DNA of 64,000 nt from Holacanthus passer (taxonomy: Eukaryota; Chordata; Actinopteri; Pomacanthidae), in contig JAFREQ010000035.1 of the NCBI GenBank assembly GCA_025331565.1, forward strand, positions 310,001 to 374,000. The letters are read 5' to 3'. Shown piece by piece: positions 38,357 through 50,424 of this stretch. Made by a program: the position numbers and the translations under genes. Below the pieces are notes generated by a model. The model was not told the DNA's origin. It made no database searches and was given only the letters and a program-made list of their open reading frames with translations. Every line of letters starts with the position of its first letter. The first letter of the stretch is position 1.

Positions 38357-38547
38357 CATGTTTCAATACTCTAAACAACACACATGTCATTTTGCACACA
38401 TGCAATTTGCAGCCCAGGAGTGCGTGTGTGCAAGACTGAGCCAAAATGCGCAAAGAATTTTGCACCTATTAACACATGAATCTCCTGCTGGGATTCTTAC
38501 CATCAATCCTCTCTGTGCATCTGTTTGTATCCCAAGTAGTGCAACTA

Positions 38548-38574
38548 ACACACACACACACACACACACACACA
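38548..38574. repeat. (AC)n microsatellite
   Basis: Thirteen AC dinucleotides, followed 10 bp later by a shorter GT repeat. Confidence 0.95.
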
Positions 38575-39299
38575 GGAGGAGCCTTGTGTGTGTGTGTGAT
38601 CTGCGGGTGGGTTCAGACATTATGACAAGTGCCAGTGGCCGGATAGTCTCCACGGTGCAGAGATTCCACCATCACCAAACCCCTGCGTGGACACACTGCA
38701 CCACGCAGCTGCACCACCCCTCACAAACCCACAGGACTGTGTGCACGTACCTGGTTTTTATGCCGAGTCCCATCTTCGAGTTCAGAAGAGCTGTTCATGG
38801 TTCCCCATCGGTCATTTACCATCCTCCGGAGAATCTGCGCATCAGACCCGCCTGTCTGTTCCAGGCGACAGAGAATTAAACCTCTCTTTCTTACAAAGTC
38901 TTTACCTTTGATTTTAGCCTACTCCATTGGAAAAAATGGGGTGGAAAAAAAAGATGGGATGCACAACTACTTCTGCGGCTCAACAACCGCACAAAAACGC
39001 ACAAATTACGCACCAAAATTTCCTCCCGAGTCTCCGGATTCTCTGGCTGTTATTCCGATTAAAAAGAGTAAAAATGAGTGTTTACAGGCTCCACTGTTTG
39101 CAACTTATCTCACAGACGCATCACAATAATATTAGATTTAACAAAATAAAAAATGAACCCCCAAAATGATCCTGAAAGCACCGGGTGCAGTCCTTTTTAC
39201 TCCATCCAAAAAAAAAGGGATCAAAATCTTCTTTGGCTCAGATTGCAAAGTACAACCTGATCATCGTGTCCGTCCAGCCCGGTCTCCAGGACTCTTTGA

Positions 39300-39670
39300 C
39301 ACGCCAGGTTAGTCCAGACCGGGTCCAGGTGCAGATAGGACCGGGTCCAGGTGCAGACAGGACGGGGATGGGGTTTTGCAGAGCTGCAGCGTTCCTATAA
39401 AACTCGGCGAGGATGCTCCGATCCCGAGCCCTGGATGGACGGATGGATGGATAGAGCCTCCTTTATTTGCAGGCTGCTCCGGCTGCTGGTGCACAGAGAT
39501 GCCTTTGACGAGCCGGGGATGAGGAGATGCTCCGCCTGTGTGCCGCACGGGGCGCTCCGTGCCTCCGACTGTCAGTCAGCGCGTCCCTGCGTTACGCGCG
39601 GCGCGCTCCGGGGCTGCGTTACCGCCTGCCTCTCCACCTCCACCTCCACGCTGGACCCTCCTATTGCACC
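39300..39670 (+). promoter_or_regulatory. CpG-dense patch with TATA-like box, candidate promoter
   Basis: A TATA-like CTATAAAA lies at 39394-39401 on the plus strand, and about 130 bp further on a stretch of about 105 bp (39530-39635) holds roughly 17 CpGs, by far the densest in the window. Vertebrate promoters are often marked this way. A plus-strand transcript would start near 39425 and pass through an open frame to 39743, but the predicted peptide is unrecognised. CpG islands are not strand-specific, so a minus-strand start for the fibcd1 gene, whose 5' end is unplaced, is also possible; I found no convincing minus-strand donor next to it. Confidence 0.35.
39318..39361. repeat. 22-bp tandem duplication
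   Basis: Two adjacent copies of ACCGGGTCCAGGTGCAGATA(GG), differing at one base (GATAGG versus GACAGG), immediately upstream of the TATA-like box. Confidence 0.92.
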
Positions 39671-39679
39671 GCAACCCAA

Positions 39680-41329
39680 ACAGCCGCAGATTGTTGCACA
39701 TGCATGCTTTAGTTGTGCAGAAAAAACAACAACAACAGAGTGAGAAACGGGTTAATGCATCACAATCCTCTGAATAAAATCCTCCTGCAAATCTACTAAA
39801 AGTTGCAGCAGATTACAAAGAGCGTCATGTCACAGATACCTGACTGGGTTCAGCAATGATCTCACAGTGTTAATGACTTGGTGTGACATCACCCTGCACT
39901 TCTAATTCAAATGACAGCCTGTGAGAGGAAGGAGGGCTTGTTTGGGAGTTTTAAAGCAAAGGAGCCTCAATGTAGTAGAGAAAAGATGAAACAGAATATT
40001 AAACTGAAGCTTTATTTATTTCACAGGAATCAGATTTAAAAGCACTAGATTCACTCAAGTTTATCCGAGGTGAGTCCGCAGGTAGGTGGGTTTGTAAAAC
40101 ACAAGGTCGAGACTGGATGTAAAAGGATACTGTGAGATGTACAGTAAGCATTCACTAACATACAGCTGCCTCTAAGCAAGCCTCCACTTCAACATGAGCT
40201 GAACATAATGCAGAATAATAATGGAAGCAAATGCACCAGGATGCGATTTGGTTTTAAAGGCTCGAGCCACAGAAGCAAGATTTTCCTTCAGCCTTCCTCT
40301 CATTGTGTAATAAACCAGTGATCATTATACAGGACTATCACAGGGAGCTTGAACAAACCAAGCTGGGCTAACTTGAAAGCTCTCATGTTTGAACTTCAGG
40401 TATAAATTAACCAACAGGTTCCTGCAGAAATCAATTCCCACATGGACAGGTTTCAGTGTACTCGGTCGCTGGTGACAGGAAGCACAGCAGCACACAAAGA
40501 CCCCCCTCACTCCCAGACACGGAGTCATTACTGTCGATAATGTAGCCCGCACCAGTGGTCATGTTTTTGCTCAGTTAAGGTAGTTTGATAGACAGATGAT
40601 TAGAGGTCTAATCATCGGTGCAGGGACCGAGGCACAAGTGAGATTACTCGCCTGCGATGAACCCGCTCTCAGAAGGAGGAGGGGGGGAAAGGAGGGATAA
40701 TGCAAAATAGGGTCACTGCTACACAATGTGCATTGTCAGCAGGTCTGACATCCACCAGTGGATTGAGGGTACGTTGTGTTAAAGGTGAAATAGTTTGGAA
40801 GGGATGACAGCCCATAGGAGCAAAACTTCTGATTGAATGTTAGAGCATTCTGAACTTTCTGTTGCATCTGTGTTTTCAAATAAAGACTCATTTAATAAAT
40901 GGGCCGAGTTACAAGCAGCACACAGGATCCTGCTGTGAGAGCAGGGGCGTCTGAATTATGTTGTTTCAAATCTTGAGGATTTCTAATTAATGTTAAATAT
41001 TCATGACCAAATGAGGAGCAATCAAAGTTAACGTTTAGGCTATTTTATTGACTCAGAGATTTGATCCAGAGTGTGGTTTGATTAGATGTGATCGACAGTG
41101 GCAACACAAGTGAACAACGCTGTCATCACATTCTGATTCAAATACTGCAACTGCTTATTATTTAAAATAATGATTTAAAGATAGGTGGCTCACATTCCTG
41201 AAATATAAGTTATCATAGGTCAGTTAAAGGGATCCTGAACTGAGAACATAAGGAGTCAATTGAAGAATCACAATGAGCGTCAACATGGTCTCCAAATTCG
41301 TCAAACATGGCAGCTTGGTCAGTGACACT
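39680..41329. other. non-coding stretch
   Basis: Unique-looking sequence with no exon, repeat family or RNA gene that I can support. Confidence 0.45.
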
Positions 41330-41775
41330 ACGCCTCATACTGAGATGCTATACACACTGTCTGTTTTGCATGTGCAGGGATCAGCGGTCAGGTTAGCAAT
41401 AACAAAAATGCAACGTCTGGTTAGTAACATCTGGTTGGGCTCTTAAAATGAAGCTTGCTAAGAACAATCATAAATGCATGGTTAACTTTGTGTAATGGTT
41501 GCAGGTTAGGTTCAGGCAACAAAACTACTTGGTTAGGCTCAGGAAAAGATCCTGGTTTAAAATAAGTATGTTAGTTACGTTTGGTACGTGACTTTACTTA
41601 GATAAGTTAAAAGGATATCTGTCTATTTTTGGTTTCACATTGGACTCGAATCCCTGTCTGTCCCGTGTTTGACCCATCTGACCACCTCCATATGCCTCCA
41701 CACTCTTTCTACTGCCTCCTATACTATTATCACCTGACTTCAACAGCGCATCAAAGCATTACCCTCGAGGGGCGC
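41330..41775 (+). repeat. fish interspersed repeat (GGTTAGG / ACTACTTGGTTAGG family)
   Basis: The core GTTAGGTTCAGGCAACAAAA, CTACTTGGTTAGGCTCAGGA and AAAGATCCTGG, followed by a TTGGACTCGAATCCCTGTCT block and a GACCCATCTGACCACCTCC tail, matches a repeat recalled from many percomorph sequences. The CTCGAATCCC block resembles a tRNA B box but no full tRNA fold is visible. Boundaries are approximate. A related copy in the opposite orientation lies at 18.44-18.63 kb. Confidence 0.6.
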
Positions 41776-44700
41776 CTCCAGAAATGATGCTGGAGGGTTA
41801 CCTGCAGCGTCACAGTTTGAAGAAGCCACTGACCAGGTTGCTTTTATAGGATTTAAACCTACAGAGTTTTTTTATTAATCTGTGTGCATTTGCTCAGTTT
41901 TATGTAATGTGTAATGTGCACATACAGTAAAAGTGCATGTATGACTGCATGTGAATGTGCATTACTTGTAGCTATGTGCGCGAGTATGTGGATGCATGTA
42001 TACGTGAAAGGATGTAAATTCAGAACATACAGTAGAAAGTATTTCATTGTTTGTACACAGTATCTGCACATTCATACGTTTTCATTTTAGTTGTGTTTTT
42101 TTTTTTTTCACATTTTTTGCTGTTTTACTTCCCTGATCTGCATAAATATGGTCACGTACTGCTATTTAAAAATCAAGCTCACATTCAGGAAAAAACATTC
42201 TCATGACATGGGAAATTGTGGAGACTCGACATGTTTGCTAACACACCAATTTCAGTGATTTCTATTTGCATAAATTATATTTGTTTTCAATCCGAGTAAG
42301 GCGACTGGTGAATTCCTTTGTAGAATTCATAAACACGTCTTAGTGCATATGTCACACTTCATATGTAAAAACAGACATATTGACATTGTGCTTACTGGAA
42401 CAAAAGGCAGTTAACACCAAATGTCTTTTTGCACCCCGAGGTCGTGGTTCCTGTTTGATGAAGAAAGAGAAATGTGCAAACATTGCACATTTGCTGACAA
42501 ACTGCAGGGGTATTCAATTTGGTGTGTATCCTTCCGGGCTTTTGACAAATATTGAAATAATATAGCAATTTACTTCACAATGAACGAGCCATGACTTTAA
42601 TGTCAAGAGAGAAGGTATAATGGAGGACTGCGAAATATATACGGCCGAGCAAACCTGCGTTACACCAGCTGGCGGTCGGGTCTTTGTCTGGTAATGTGTG
42701 TACTTGCAGGTGTGTGTGTTCATTTGCGGGCTCAGTTCTGGCCCCGTCTCTGAATGTCACTGAAACCCGATCAGCCAGAGACATTCAGAGAAAAAGGAGA
42801 AGTCTCCCAGGAAGAGCTGCTTATCGCTACAATTAGCCCAAACAATGCAGCCTTTTATTGGCTTTGCTGTTTTATGTGTCCCGATATCCAAACGAGCGCA
42901 TGTTTGTATTTTGTGTGACGTTCGGCTCAAGCTCACTTGGTTCAACGTTGCTGTCTGAGATTTTTTTTTTTCCTCCCCTTGGCTGTGTTGGTTTGAATTT
43001 GTACGCATGGAGTGGCAGCAGGACAAATGCACAGAACTGTGAAGAACCAACAGGGTGAACTGCCCTTCCCAAAATGCCAAGCCTATAATTTGCAAAACGA
43101 CAGAGTTGCAAAAAAAGAAAAAAAAGGAAAAGAAAGAAAAAAGTGTGTGAAGGAGGAAAGGATGATAAAGAATATGAAGAACAATGCAGAATGGCATTGA
43201 GCTGGATATGGAATAATGCACTGTCAGAGAGGTTTACTGAGCACGTGCAGGAAATGAAACCTATTCTCAGCAGCATGTATGCACATATCGATACACACAC
43301 ACGTGCACACACACGAGTGCACACCCAACACACACCGAATAATGGTAATCAAAGTGTCAGTCCCTATACTCTCATCAAAAGAATTCAGTGAAAAATCAAT
43401 AGGGGACACAAACAGAGGCAGTACAGGCTGAGGGAGAATTCTCTGCTGTTATTAATGTATAATGATGGTCTTAAGAATCTCCAGGGGAGGGGCAAAGCGC
43501 TCGCACCTCTGAAGTGCAAAGTCAAAGGCAGTGTTGCATCTCTGCCCGGCCGCTCTGTTAATTCCCTAACTTAGCCCGAGGTTAGCCATAGGTGTGGGAC
43601 ATGATTGAGGTTACTGATACAGCGGATTCTTTGCAGAGCTCTTCGCTCTGCCCTCTCCCTTTTTCAGTTAGAATATCAACCCTGTGGGGCAAAGCTATTT
43701 CATCAAACGCTGCACACATACACACAGTTGCAAACACACATGCTTGAGAAGCGAGGTTCCAGGGAGTCTGGTTGCAGATAGAGGTGACAATTACTAACAG
43801 GGGGAATGAGACTTATATCTTGGAGATGTGATTACATATGTGATTGTAATGATGATGAGCTTGGAAACACGGTGACCAGCATGCCCTCTTCTTTACCGTC
43901 TCCAAGCTATTATTACATGATAGTTTTCAGGATGTATAGGATGGATCATATTCTGAGCTTCCATCCTCTCCAGTGAGTCAGGTGCTCCTTTGTCGCCTTT
44001 GCAGCCTCGATCCATGTTTCCAATCCAGTAGCCTCTGTTGTGTGACTCACGTACGCCATGTTGTGTCGTCTCTGTCTCGTCAGAGCTCTGTTTGCCTATT
44101 GGCTCCCCATCAGGATGTCTCCGTGAGCTGCCGAGCTGTGTTTGTCGAATGGTTTGTAATTATCCGCAGGCCTCCCTTGGGCGAAGCTCCTGGGCACCTC
44201 TGTGTGTGCAGTATGTAGTGCTCCACCCAACGCTGAACCCTTCCTCTTGGAGCTATGAGGACTGAGAACACGCGCGTCATAAAAGGAAAGAGCAAGTAAA
44301 GTTTAAGAGGCTTATTAAAACATGCAAGTAGGAGAAATCAGTCTGTGCGTTGTTTACCTGCAACCTCATCTTCCTCTGGAACCAACACCCCTTTGTCACA
44401 TATTCCCTCTTGCCTGTCTTCCTTTTTAACTCAATGTGCTCCATGGCATCAAACAAGCTTACCTACCAGTAACAACAAGCATGTGATCCTATTGCCCTCC
44501 CAACGAACATAAGGTCTTTCATGTTGTATTAAACGTAGGGCTGAACTCCCACAGTGGTTTAAATCCAATCTGTACCTCTTTGGGGGATTGGGAATTAAGT
44601 AGGTATGTAATCCAAAAATACTTGTTCTTGTAATGTCTTATAATTCCATTAAGGCTCTTTACTCCCTGCTGGGACATTGCTGTACCTGTCGTGTAGCCCA

Positions 44701-45104
44701 ACCCTCAACATGACTTATTTGATTTTCATTGAATCACTCTGCAGTTTCACATGTTTTTTGGATGTTCTCCTCTTTGGTTGTGACTAAAAAAGTATAAGAA
44801 TTTATTCACATGGAAAGCCTTGCAAACCAGTCTCCTTTTTGTTACAACTTTTGCTTCAGCTTTTTTTTTTTTTTTTTTTTTTTGCTGTTTATCTGAAGAT
44901 AAAGGTTTCTGAAGTGGCTCATTCCACACATGCAATTGCAGCCTCAAGTTTATTTACACCTCGCAACAGTCATTTAATTTTGCAAATCTCTTCAGTTATT
45001 TGCATAGTTTTTCTCCAGACCTACTATGCAAGTATTCAATGTCACTCTTATTTTATTTTGTCTTTTGTGTGTCTGTTGGCTTGTGGCATTAATCTGGAGC
45101 CTGA
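41776..45104. other. non-coding stretch
   Basis: No supported exon. The frames at 42757-43221 and 42872-43333 overlap each other on the minus strand across a long poly-pyrimidine segment and are not gene-like. CA-rich patches lie at 43.3 and 43.7 kb. Confidence 0.45.
44861..44883. repeat. poly-T run (23 bp)
   Basis: Twenty-three consecutive T; read on the minus strand it is a poly-A run, possibly the tail of an old retroposon. Confidence 0.92.
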
Positions 45105-45345
45105 CTGTCTTTATTGTCATTTCAACCATATGCACCTCGTACAGAGTGAAAATAAAACAATGGTCCTCCAGGAGCTGAACAACATAAGGACTGCATAACA
45201 AGAGACAACATAAATCTACACAAGACCACATAAAGTGCAATCATGTGTGCAAAATGTGTGTGACCATGTGCAAACACAGCAAGACCGTGCAAAATGTACT
45301 AATACAGTGCAAAAAAATGACTGAGACAGTGCAAAGATGGGAACT
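45105..45345 (-). repeat. fish interspersed repeat rich in GTGCAAA motifs
   Basis: The block starts TGTCTTTATTGTCATTTCAA, passes AATAAAACAATGGTCCTCCA, and then holds many spaced GTGCAAA motifs. This combination is typical of a teleost repeat associated with LINE ends, recalled from memory. The orientation assignment is tentative because the TTATTGTCATT end is usually read as the reverse of an element's 3' end. Confidence 0.6.
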
Positions 45346-45793
45346 GTTTAAGAGTAATTAAAAGCTGTTTAAATAATTGAACATGAGCTGCTGTAGGTGA
45401 AAACATAACTGCTCAATGCTTACAAAAGATAGATCAATGTAATCACTTCAAACACCTGTGAATGTAAAGATGAGCTGCTGTGAATGTAAATATAACAGTA
45501 AATGCAGATGTAAATCTTCAAGGTTAACGAGGCAGTCCGTCCGTCTAGTTCTCTAGCAACACTTCAGTGATGTTAACCTCTATCATGCACCAGCAGCAAC
45601 CAATGACAGTCCTCCTTTGTGGATCACATACACCGCCTTCCTCTTTCTCTCATAACCATCCTTCAAATCATGAAAGAGGAATGCAACGTGTACATCATTT
45701 GCAGCATGTAATCTGCATCTGAAAGTTTGTTGTCAGAATTTTTTACGAGGCTGCACCTTGTGACCCCCGAGCTCTGGAAAAGGATCCGATGGA

Positions 45794-45848
<55 letters not shown>
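45794..45848. repeat. (GT)n(GA)n compound microsatellite
   Basis: Nine to ten GT units change directly into about eighteen GA units. It creates leucine/serine-rich and arginine/glutamate-rich frames on the two strands that are artefacts. Confidence 0.96.
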
Positions 45849-45850
<2 letters not shown>

Positions 45851-47799
45851 TCTCCTGTGGTGCTGTGCAGTAATGTGTGTGAAAATACCAAAGACGGGAG
45901 ATGAAATTCGACTCCTTTACTCAGCCTGTGTCGGTGCACTTTCGGGTGAAACCAAAGAGACGGAACCAAAGAGAAGAATGAAAATGATATATAATAATCA
46001 TAATATCACAGTCATGCTGCTTGAAATATTGCAGCTATTGGAGTTGATGGCAGATAGGCCAGGACTCGTGTCAACCCACTGAATCCATTCCTGGCTAGAG
46101 AGGAAGGTAGAAAGGAACCTTGAAAGCAGAGGGATATGTAGGTTGAGTGGCCGTGGCTGAAAGAGACTCTTTCATCTTTGCATCTAGTGAAGACAGAAAG
46201 AAAAATCAATCAGTGTACAAATACTGTAAATTACTGAGTTCGAGAGCAGGCCAAAGGAGAAAGGATCTGCTCTCCAAAACACATTAACTCCCCTCGATAT
46301 ATCTGGTCTTCTTTCTTCAATCTCCATCCAACAACACTGCCAACAAAGAATAGATATAAACACTCTGAATAATTGATACTTGGCTAAACACACTGCATGC
46401 TATTAATATTTGTTTGAAGTTAAAACCCTGCCGTCACTCAGTCAGTGACCACTTTCTAAATTTGGCCTCACTGTTTCTCCCAAGAATTGTGTTCAAATGT
46501 GACTAATTTGCGAGAGCTCAGCACCTTATGTTGGGGGAGTGGGAACATAATGCTGCCAGGATGTTGTTTTTTAATCAACAATATGGTCGCCTTAAACATA
46601 TTTGCAAAATACTCATCGAATGTTTTTTTGGTCGCACGCTACTGAACAAAATATAACTGTTGATTTGTCAAAACATGATGTTCCAGGCATCATCCAACTC
46701 ATGACAAACAACAAAACAAACAAAGATGAAGAGTAATAGTTAATAGCTAATAGTAGAAGCATCCTGTTTGATTGCAAATGACCTTCACCTGGTTGCAAAT
46801 GCATTTGCTCGTCAATTAACGAGGAGATTAAGGGAACAGTTTGCACAACACATAAGATAAGCAACCAAGGCCTCGTCTGTTTAAGAAAGAGAGGATGAAT
46901 TGAAACAAGAAATGTTATGAGGAAATAGCAAATAAACTGAAGAAACTCAGTGAGTTATGGAGTTATGTATAAAAATGCACATGTCTTACAAAAAAGCAGT
47001 GTGAAAATAAATGTTTTAAATGAGTCCATCTAGTTTTGTCTCCTAAGGGACGAACATGCAAAATCACAAGATGCAGGAATTCAACTCTGGCCAGTTGCCA
47101 GCTCTTGGCCGTCCTCCAATTAACGCCTTAGTTTGGGTTAATGTATTGTCATGGCCCTTTGATACTGTGCAACTGAAGAAGCCTGTTGCAACGACTGAAC
47201 CAATAAGCATAACAATACTTTCTAGAAAATAAAAAGAACACCCATCTCTTTCTGAAGCTGATTTTATTTTATGCTGTTTGGATGTAATGACATAAATTTA
47301 CAACCCGGTCTCACATCAAAGTGTGTGATAGATGCGTCGGTCCACAGTGCAAAAGGTATTAGTATTGGTATTGTTTTTCTTTTTTGGCCTGTTCTTTTCT
47401 ACTGGCCTGTGTCTCCATCAAGTCAAGTCGGGTGATAAGCTGAAGTGTCAAGTTTCTTTCTGTGACAACAAAACAGATGGTTTTTCTTTTATTCTCAAGA
47501 TAATTTCAGCATTAAATTGCAATACAATATAATCTACTTTCTATAATCTGTCAGTGAATGTTTATGACTTTTGGTTTGTTAGTTGTTAAGAAGATTCTTT
47601 CAGGTCTCAACAGAAAATTGTTGGAATACAACTGTTTCTAAAATTGTGTTGATGGTTGATATCGATTCTGCTTTCACTGAAACCACATAGCTTGAATCAC
47701 TGTCTTTGCGTTATGTGGCTGTTTCACAATGTTCTTTCAACAAAAAACAGTAGATTTTGGTGATGATTCATCTTTGGATTTCTGACACACCAGGCGTAA
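45849..47799. other. non-coding stretch
   Basis: AT-rich sequence without a supported exon. The part from about 47.3 kb may include the non-coding 5' portion of the adjacent transposon, but no terminal repeat could be placed. Confidence 0.45.
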
Positions 47800-48755
47800 T
47801 GCCGCCGACGCCCTTTGGGGTTGATCTGTCATAGAAAACTATTCAGAGGATTGTTAGAAAAGGCCAATCAAACCCCCGTGTGACTGCAGAAGACCTTCAG
47901 GACGATTAAGCCGACTAGTGGTGGTGCGCTGTTCTACTGTGACCTTCATATAAGAGTCATCAGAAGAAAACCTTTCATTCCTCCTCACCACAAAATTCAG
48001 CATCAAAAGTTTGCAACATCTAAACAAGCCTGATGCATTTTGGAAAAAAAAAAAACAAGTACTGTGGACTGACGAAGCTACTTTTTTGGCCACAATGAGC
48101 AAAGTTATGCTCGGAGACAAAAGGTTGCAGACTTTCATGAAAGAGAACACCCCTCCAACTGTTAAGCACGGAGGTGGATCGATCATGCTTTGAGCTTGTG
48201 TTGCAGCCAGTGGCACGAGGAACATTTCACTGGTAGAGGAAGAATGGATCCAATTAGATACCAGCAAAATTCTGAAGCGAATATCACACTGTCTGTGAAA
48301 AAGCTGAAGATAAAAAGAGGATAGCTTCAACAATAGGACAAACACTCCTCAAAATCCACAATGGCCTTCATCAAGAGGTGCAAACTGAAGGTTTTGCCCC
48401 CTGACCTAAACATCATCAAAAATCTATGGATAGAAGAGCAGTGCATGCAAAATGAAGAATCTTGCAGAAGTAGAAAACCTTTTACAAGAAATAATGGGCG
48501 AAAATTCTCCAGACAAGAACATAAAGACTTGTGATACTTGCCAAAGGGGATGTTACTGAGTCCTGACCACGCAGGGAACCCAACCTTTGTTTCAGACCCT
48601 TTTGAAACTGTACAAGATGGACATACAAAAGTTATCATGCTTAAAATATTAAAGCAATGTGTCATCTTTAACTTCATGCCTTTTGGAAATGAGGTCATCT
48701 TTTACCCGCTCAGCTGTTCATAGTAGCAGAAATTTTGACCAAACTTTCCCAGAAT
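47800..48755 (+). mobile_element. decayed Tc1-like DNA transposon with transposase pseudogene
   Basis: The plus strand carries transposase remnants in shifting frames: RIVRKGQSNPRVTAEDLQDD near 47.84-47.91 kb (DNA-binding domain), LNKPDAFWKKKKQVLWTDEA at 48023-48082 including the first catalytic aspartate in WTDE, PTVKHGGGSIML just before a stop at 48191, and VLPPDLNIIKNLW near 48.4 kb, where the family normally has PDLNxIENLW. The third catalytic acidic residue is therefore replaced by lysine, and the region of the second aspartate is disrupted. The 3' non-coding part ends with AGCAGAAATTTTGACC, close to the usual end of a fish Tc1 family that finishes near CAAACTTTTGCATG. The 163-codon minus-strand frame here is antisense to this element. 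The 5' terminus is not defined. It cannot encode active transposase. Confidence 0.85.
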
Positions 48756-48924
48756 TTAAAATAGTGCAATTTTCTGGCATGAAATAAGTGAATTCCAATC
48801 AAAGTGTGATTAGAGGATTTGCTTGCGGGGGCAAATAAATGTGCACATTTGCACCAGTGACCAACATCAAACCATCTTGACAATGCTGTCTTTGAAGGGC
48901 CGGAGAGATCATCCACTATCATTT

Positions 48925-49260
48925 AACCTCCTCTGTCGATAATCAGCTGCTCCACAAAAGGGTCGTAGTTCACACTAAGTTCTTCTTTGTCTTCTTCACA
49001 GTGAGACATATGGGCTCACACCACATCAGCCGTCCACCAGGTTCCCGCGCTCAGACTCCCGCTCGGCTTTGACGCTGCTGCAGAGTCATCGCAGGCGTTC
49101 TGCAGAAGACATGATGACTCCTGGTCGTATTTGAAGTCTGCAGTGTAGAGAGCAAACATGAAAGGAGACAGGACTGTTCCCTGTGGGGCTGCAGAGCTAC
49201 TCGCCAGCTGTTCAGGCACACAGAGCCACAGCTGCAGAAACCAGGATCTGTTAGCTGCTC
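48925..49260 (-). pseudogene. non-LTR retrotransposon reverse transcriptase fragment
   Basis: On the minus strand the frame contains APQGTVLSPFMFALYTADF, the conserved RT motif normally read GAPQGTVLSPFLFTLYT, followed 17 residues later by ACDDSAA in the place of the catalytic (S/A)DD motif. Upstream, LTD/ANRSWFLQLW fits the RT segment preceding it, and a later EELSVNYDP stretch after a stop resembles the TKELVVDFRR region. Clade (L2, Rex or CR1-like) cannot be decided. Stops and loss of flanking domains show a 5'-truncated dead copy, lying in opposite orientation less than 200 bp from the Tc1-like element. Confidence 0.75.
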
Positions 49261-50377
49261 GGGCTTGTGGGGTTAAAACTAGAGTGATGTAAACTAAATA
49301 ACAGCAGTAAAGTTATGGAGAAAGTGTCTTTATTCATAACAGAGTGGTCAGTAAATGCTGATGAAAAAATACCTTTGACTAGAGTGAAGCTGTTCTTGAC
49401 AAGACTGAAACAAGACGAGTGTAACGTGATGTGATTGCTCTAAATTAAGTTGCTCTAAATTAACTGTATGTGTATTTATTTCAAATTTCATTTGAGATGC
49501 ACCATCTTGTTTTCAAGGGGTCATCAGACACAAAAACATGGAACTTGTGCACAGTTGGCACGAGTGCTTCCGCGTTGCTTGTGGAGCGAGAACATGCATT
49601 CACCTGATTAGACCAAATAAATGCAAACTGCAAACAAATTAAAGGAGAACATGAAGAGTAGAAAAAAACTCTGTTCTAAATATAGAGGTGATTACGATGC
49701 TCAGGGAAGATAAAGGACGCACTTCAAGTATGAAGAGCAGATGGGGGGCCTCTCATAAACTGTCATTTTGCAGAGCTCATTTTATCACAGGTAGAGTTAC
49801 AAACAGCTCTGTCCCCTTGTTTAATGCTTTCTCAGAGGGACAGAATGAGCACACGCTGTCATGTATCATCTATATTTTGCTTTCTAACTTGCAAATGCTG
49901 AGATTTTTTTTTTTTTTCTCATGAGAGCAAATGAAAACAAAGCGGGATCTCTCCAGTCCCAGACATAAGCCCGAGAAGATCGGATGACAGCTGTACTCAG
50001 AAAACCACAATATCCATAGTGATTGCTTTTGCTTGATCAGTCAGCCCTTCCCTACTGTGTACCAGCGGAGGAAAAGAAGTGCGCTGTCATCTCAGATTGG
50101 TAGCTGGAAATATGTCAGATAAGATAGCAGCAAGTTATGGTTCGGATTGCCATAGACTCAAAAAAAAACATTTACAGGTTTGTTTTTGGAAAAGCGATGT
50201 ATCTATTTTGCAACTGTGGGTTTTAAGGGCTTAATATGAACATTTGTATTTTTTTCAGCAACCTCAAAATCTATCGTGACAACTGGACTTCAAAATGCAC
50301 AAGCCAAATTCATCTGGAGACATACTATATGTTTGTTATGAAGTTACATTTCTAAGTTATATCTTATATTAAAAAAG

Positions 50378-50424
50378 AAAAGGAAATTTCCCACTGGGGA
50401 CAAATAAAGGAATATCTTATCTCA
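50378..50424 (+). repeat. LINE 3'-tail-like sequence
   Basis: GAAATTTCCCACTGGGGACA followed by AATAAAGGAATATCTTATCT matches the characteristic 3' end of fish non-LTR retrotransposons, normally ATTTCCCCATTGGGGATCAA then TAAAGTATCTATCT. The two ends form a short TTTCCC..GGGGA hairpin. No coding part is visible directly upstream. Confidence 0.65.

Larger units (their letters stand above)
33766..39000. other. non-coding stretch
   Basis: No supported gene. It contains two GT and one CA microsatellite and a 20-T run. The segment from about 34.72 to 35.53 kb starts TAGGGCTTAATC and ends TTTCAGCCCTA, ends that look hAT-like, but the flanking 8-mers (ATTATTAG and ATTATGTA) do not match and no coding remnant is recognisable. 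Otherwise unremarkable AT-rich DNA. Confidence 0.45.

Noticed and set aside
38178..38465. Minus-strand ATG (MNGGRSWMLQ) with possible donor AAG/GTCAGT as a first exon
   Set aside because: The donor is only fair, the frame is continuous with a CA-repeat artefact upstream, and the peptide matches nothing expected for the gene.
39351..39743. 130-codon plus-strand frame over the CpG-dense patch
   Set aside because: Several overlapping frames stay open here because of high GC. The peptide resembles no family that I recognise and there is no strong donor, so I kept only the promoter candidate.
41640..41660. tRNA-like B box (CTCGAATCCC)
   Set aside because: No acceptor stem, anticodon arm or A box can be folded around it; at most it is a SINE remnant.
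47854..48345. 163-codon minus-strand frame
   Set aside because: It is antisense to the Tc1-like transposase remnants on the plus strand.
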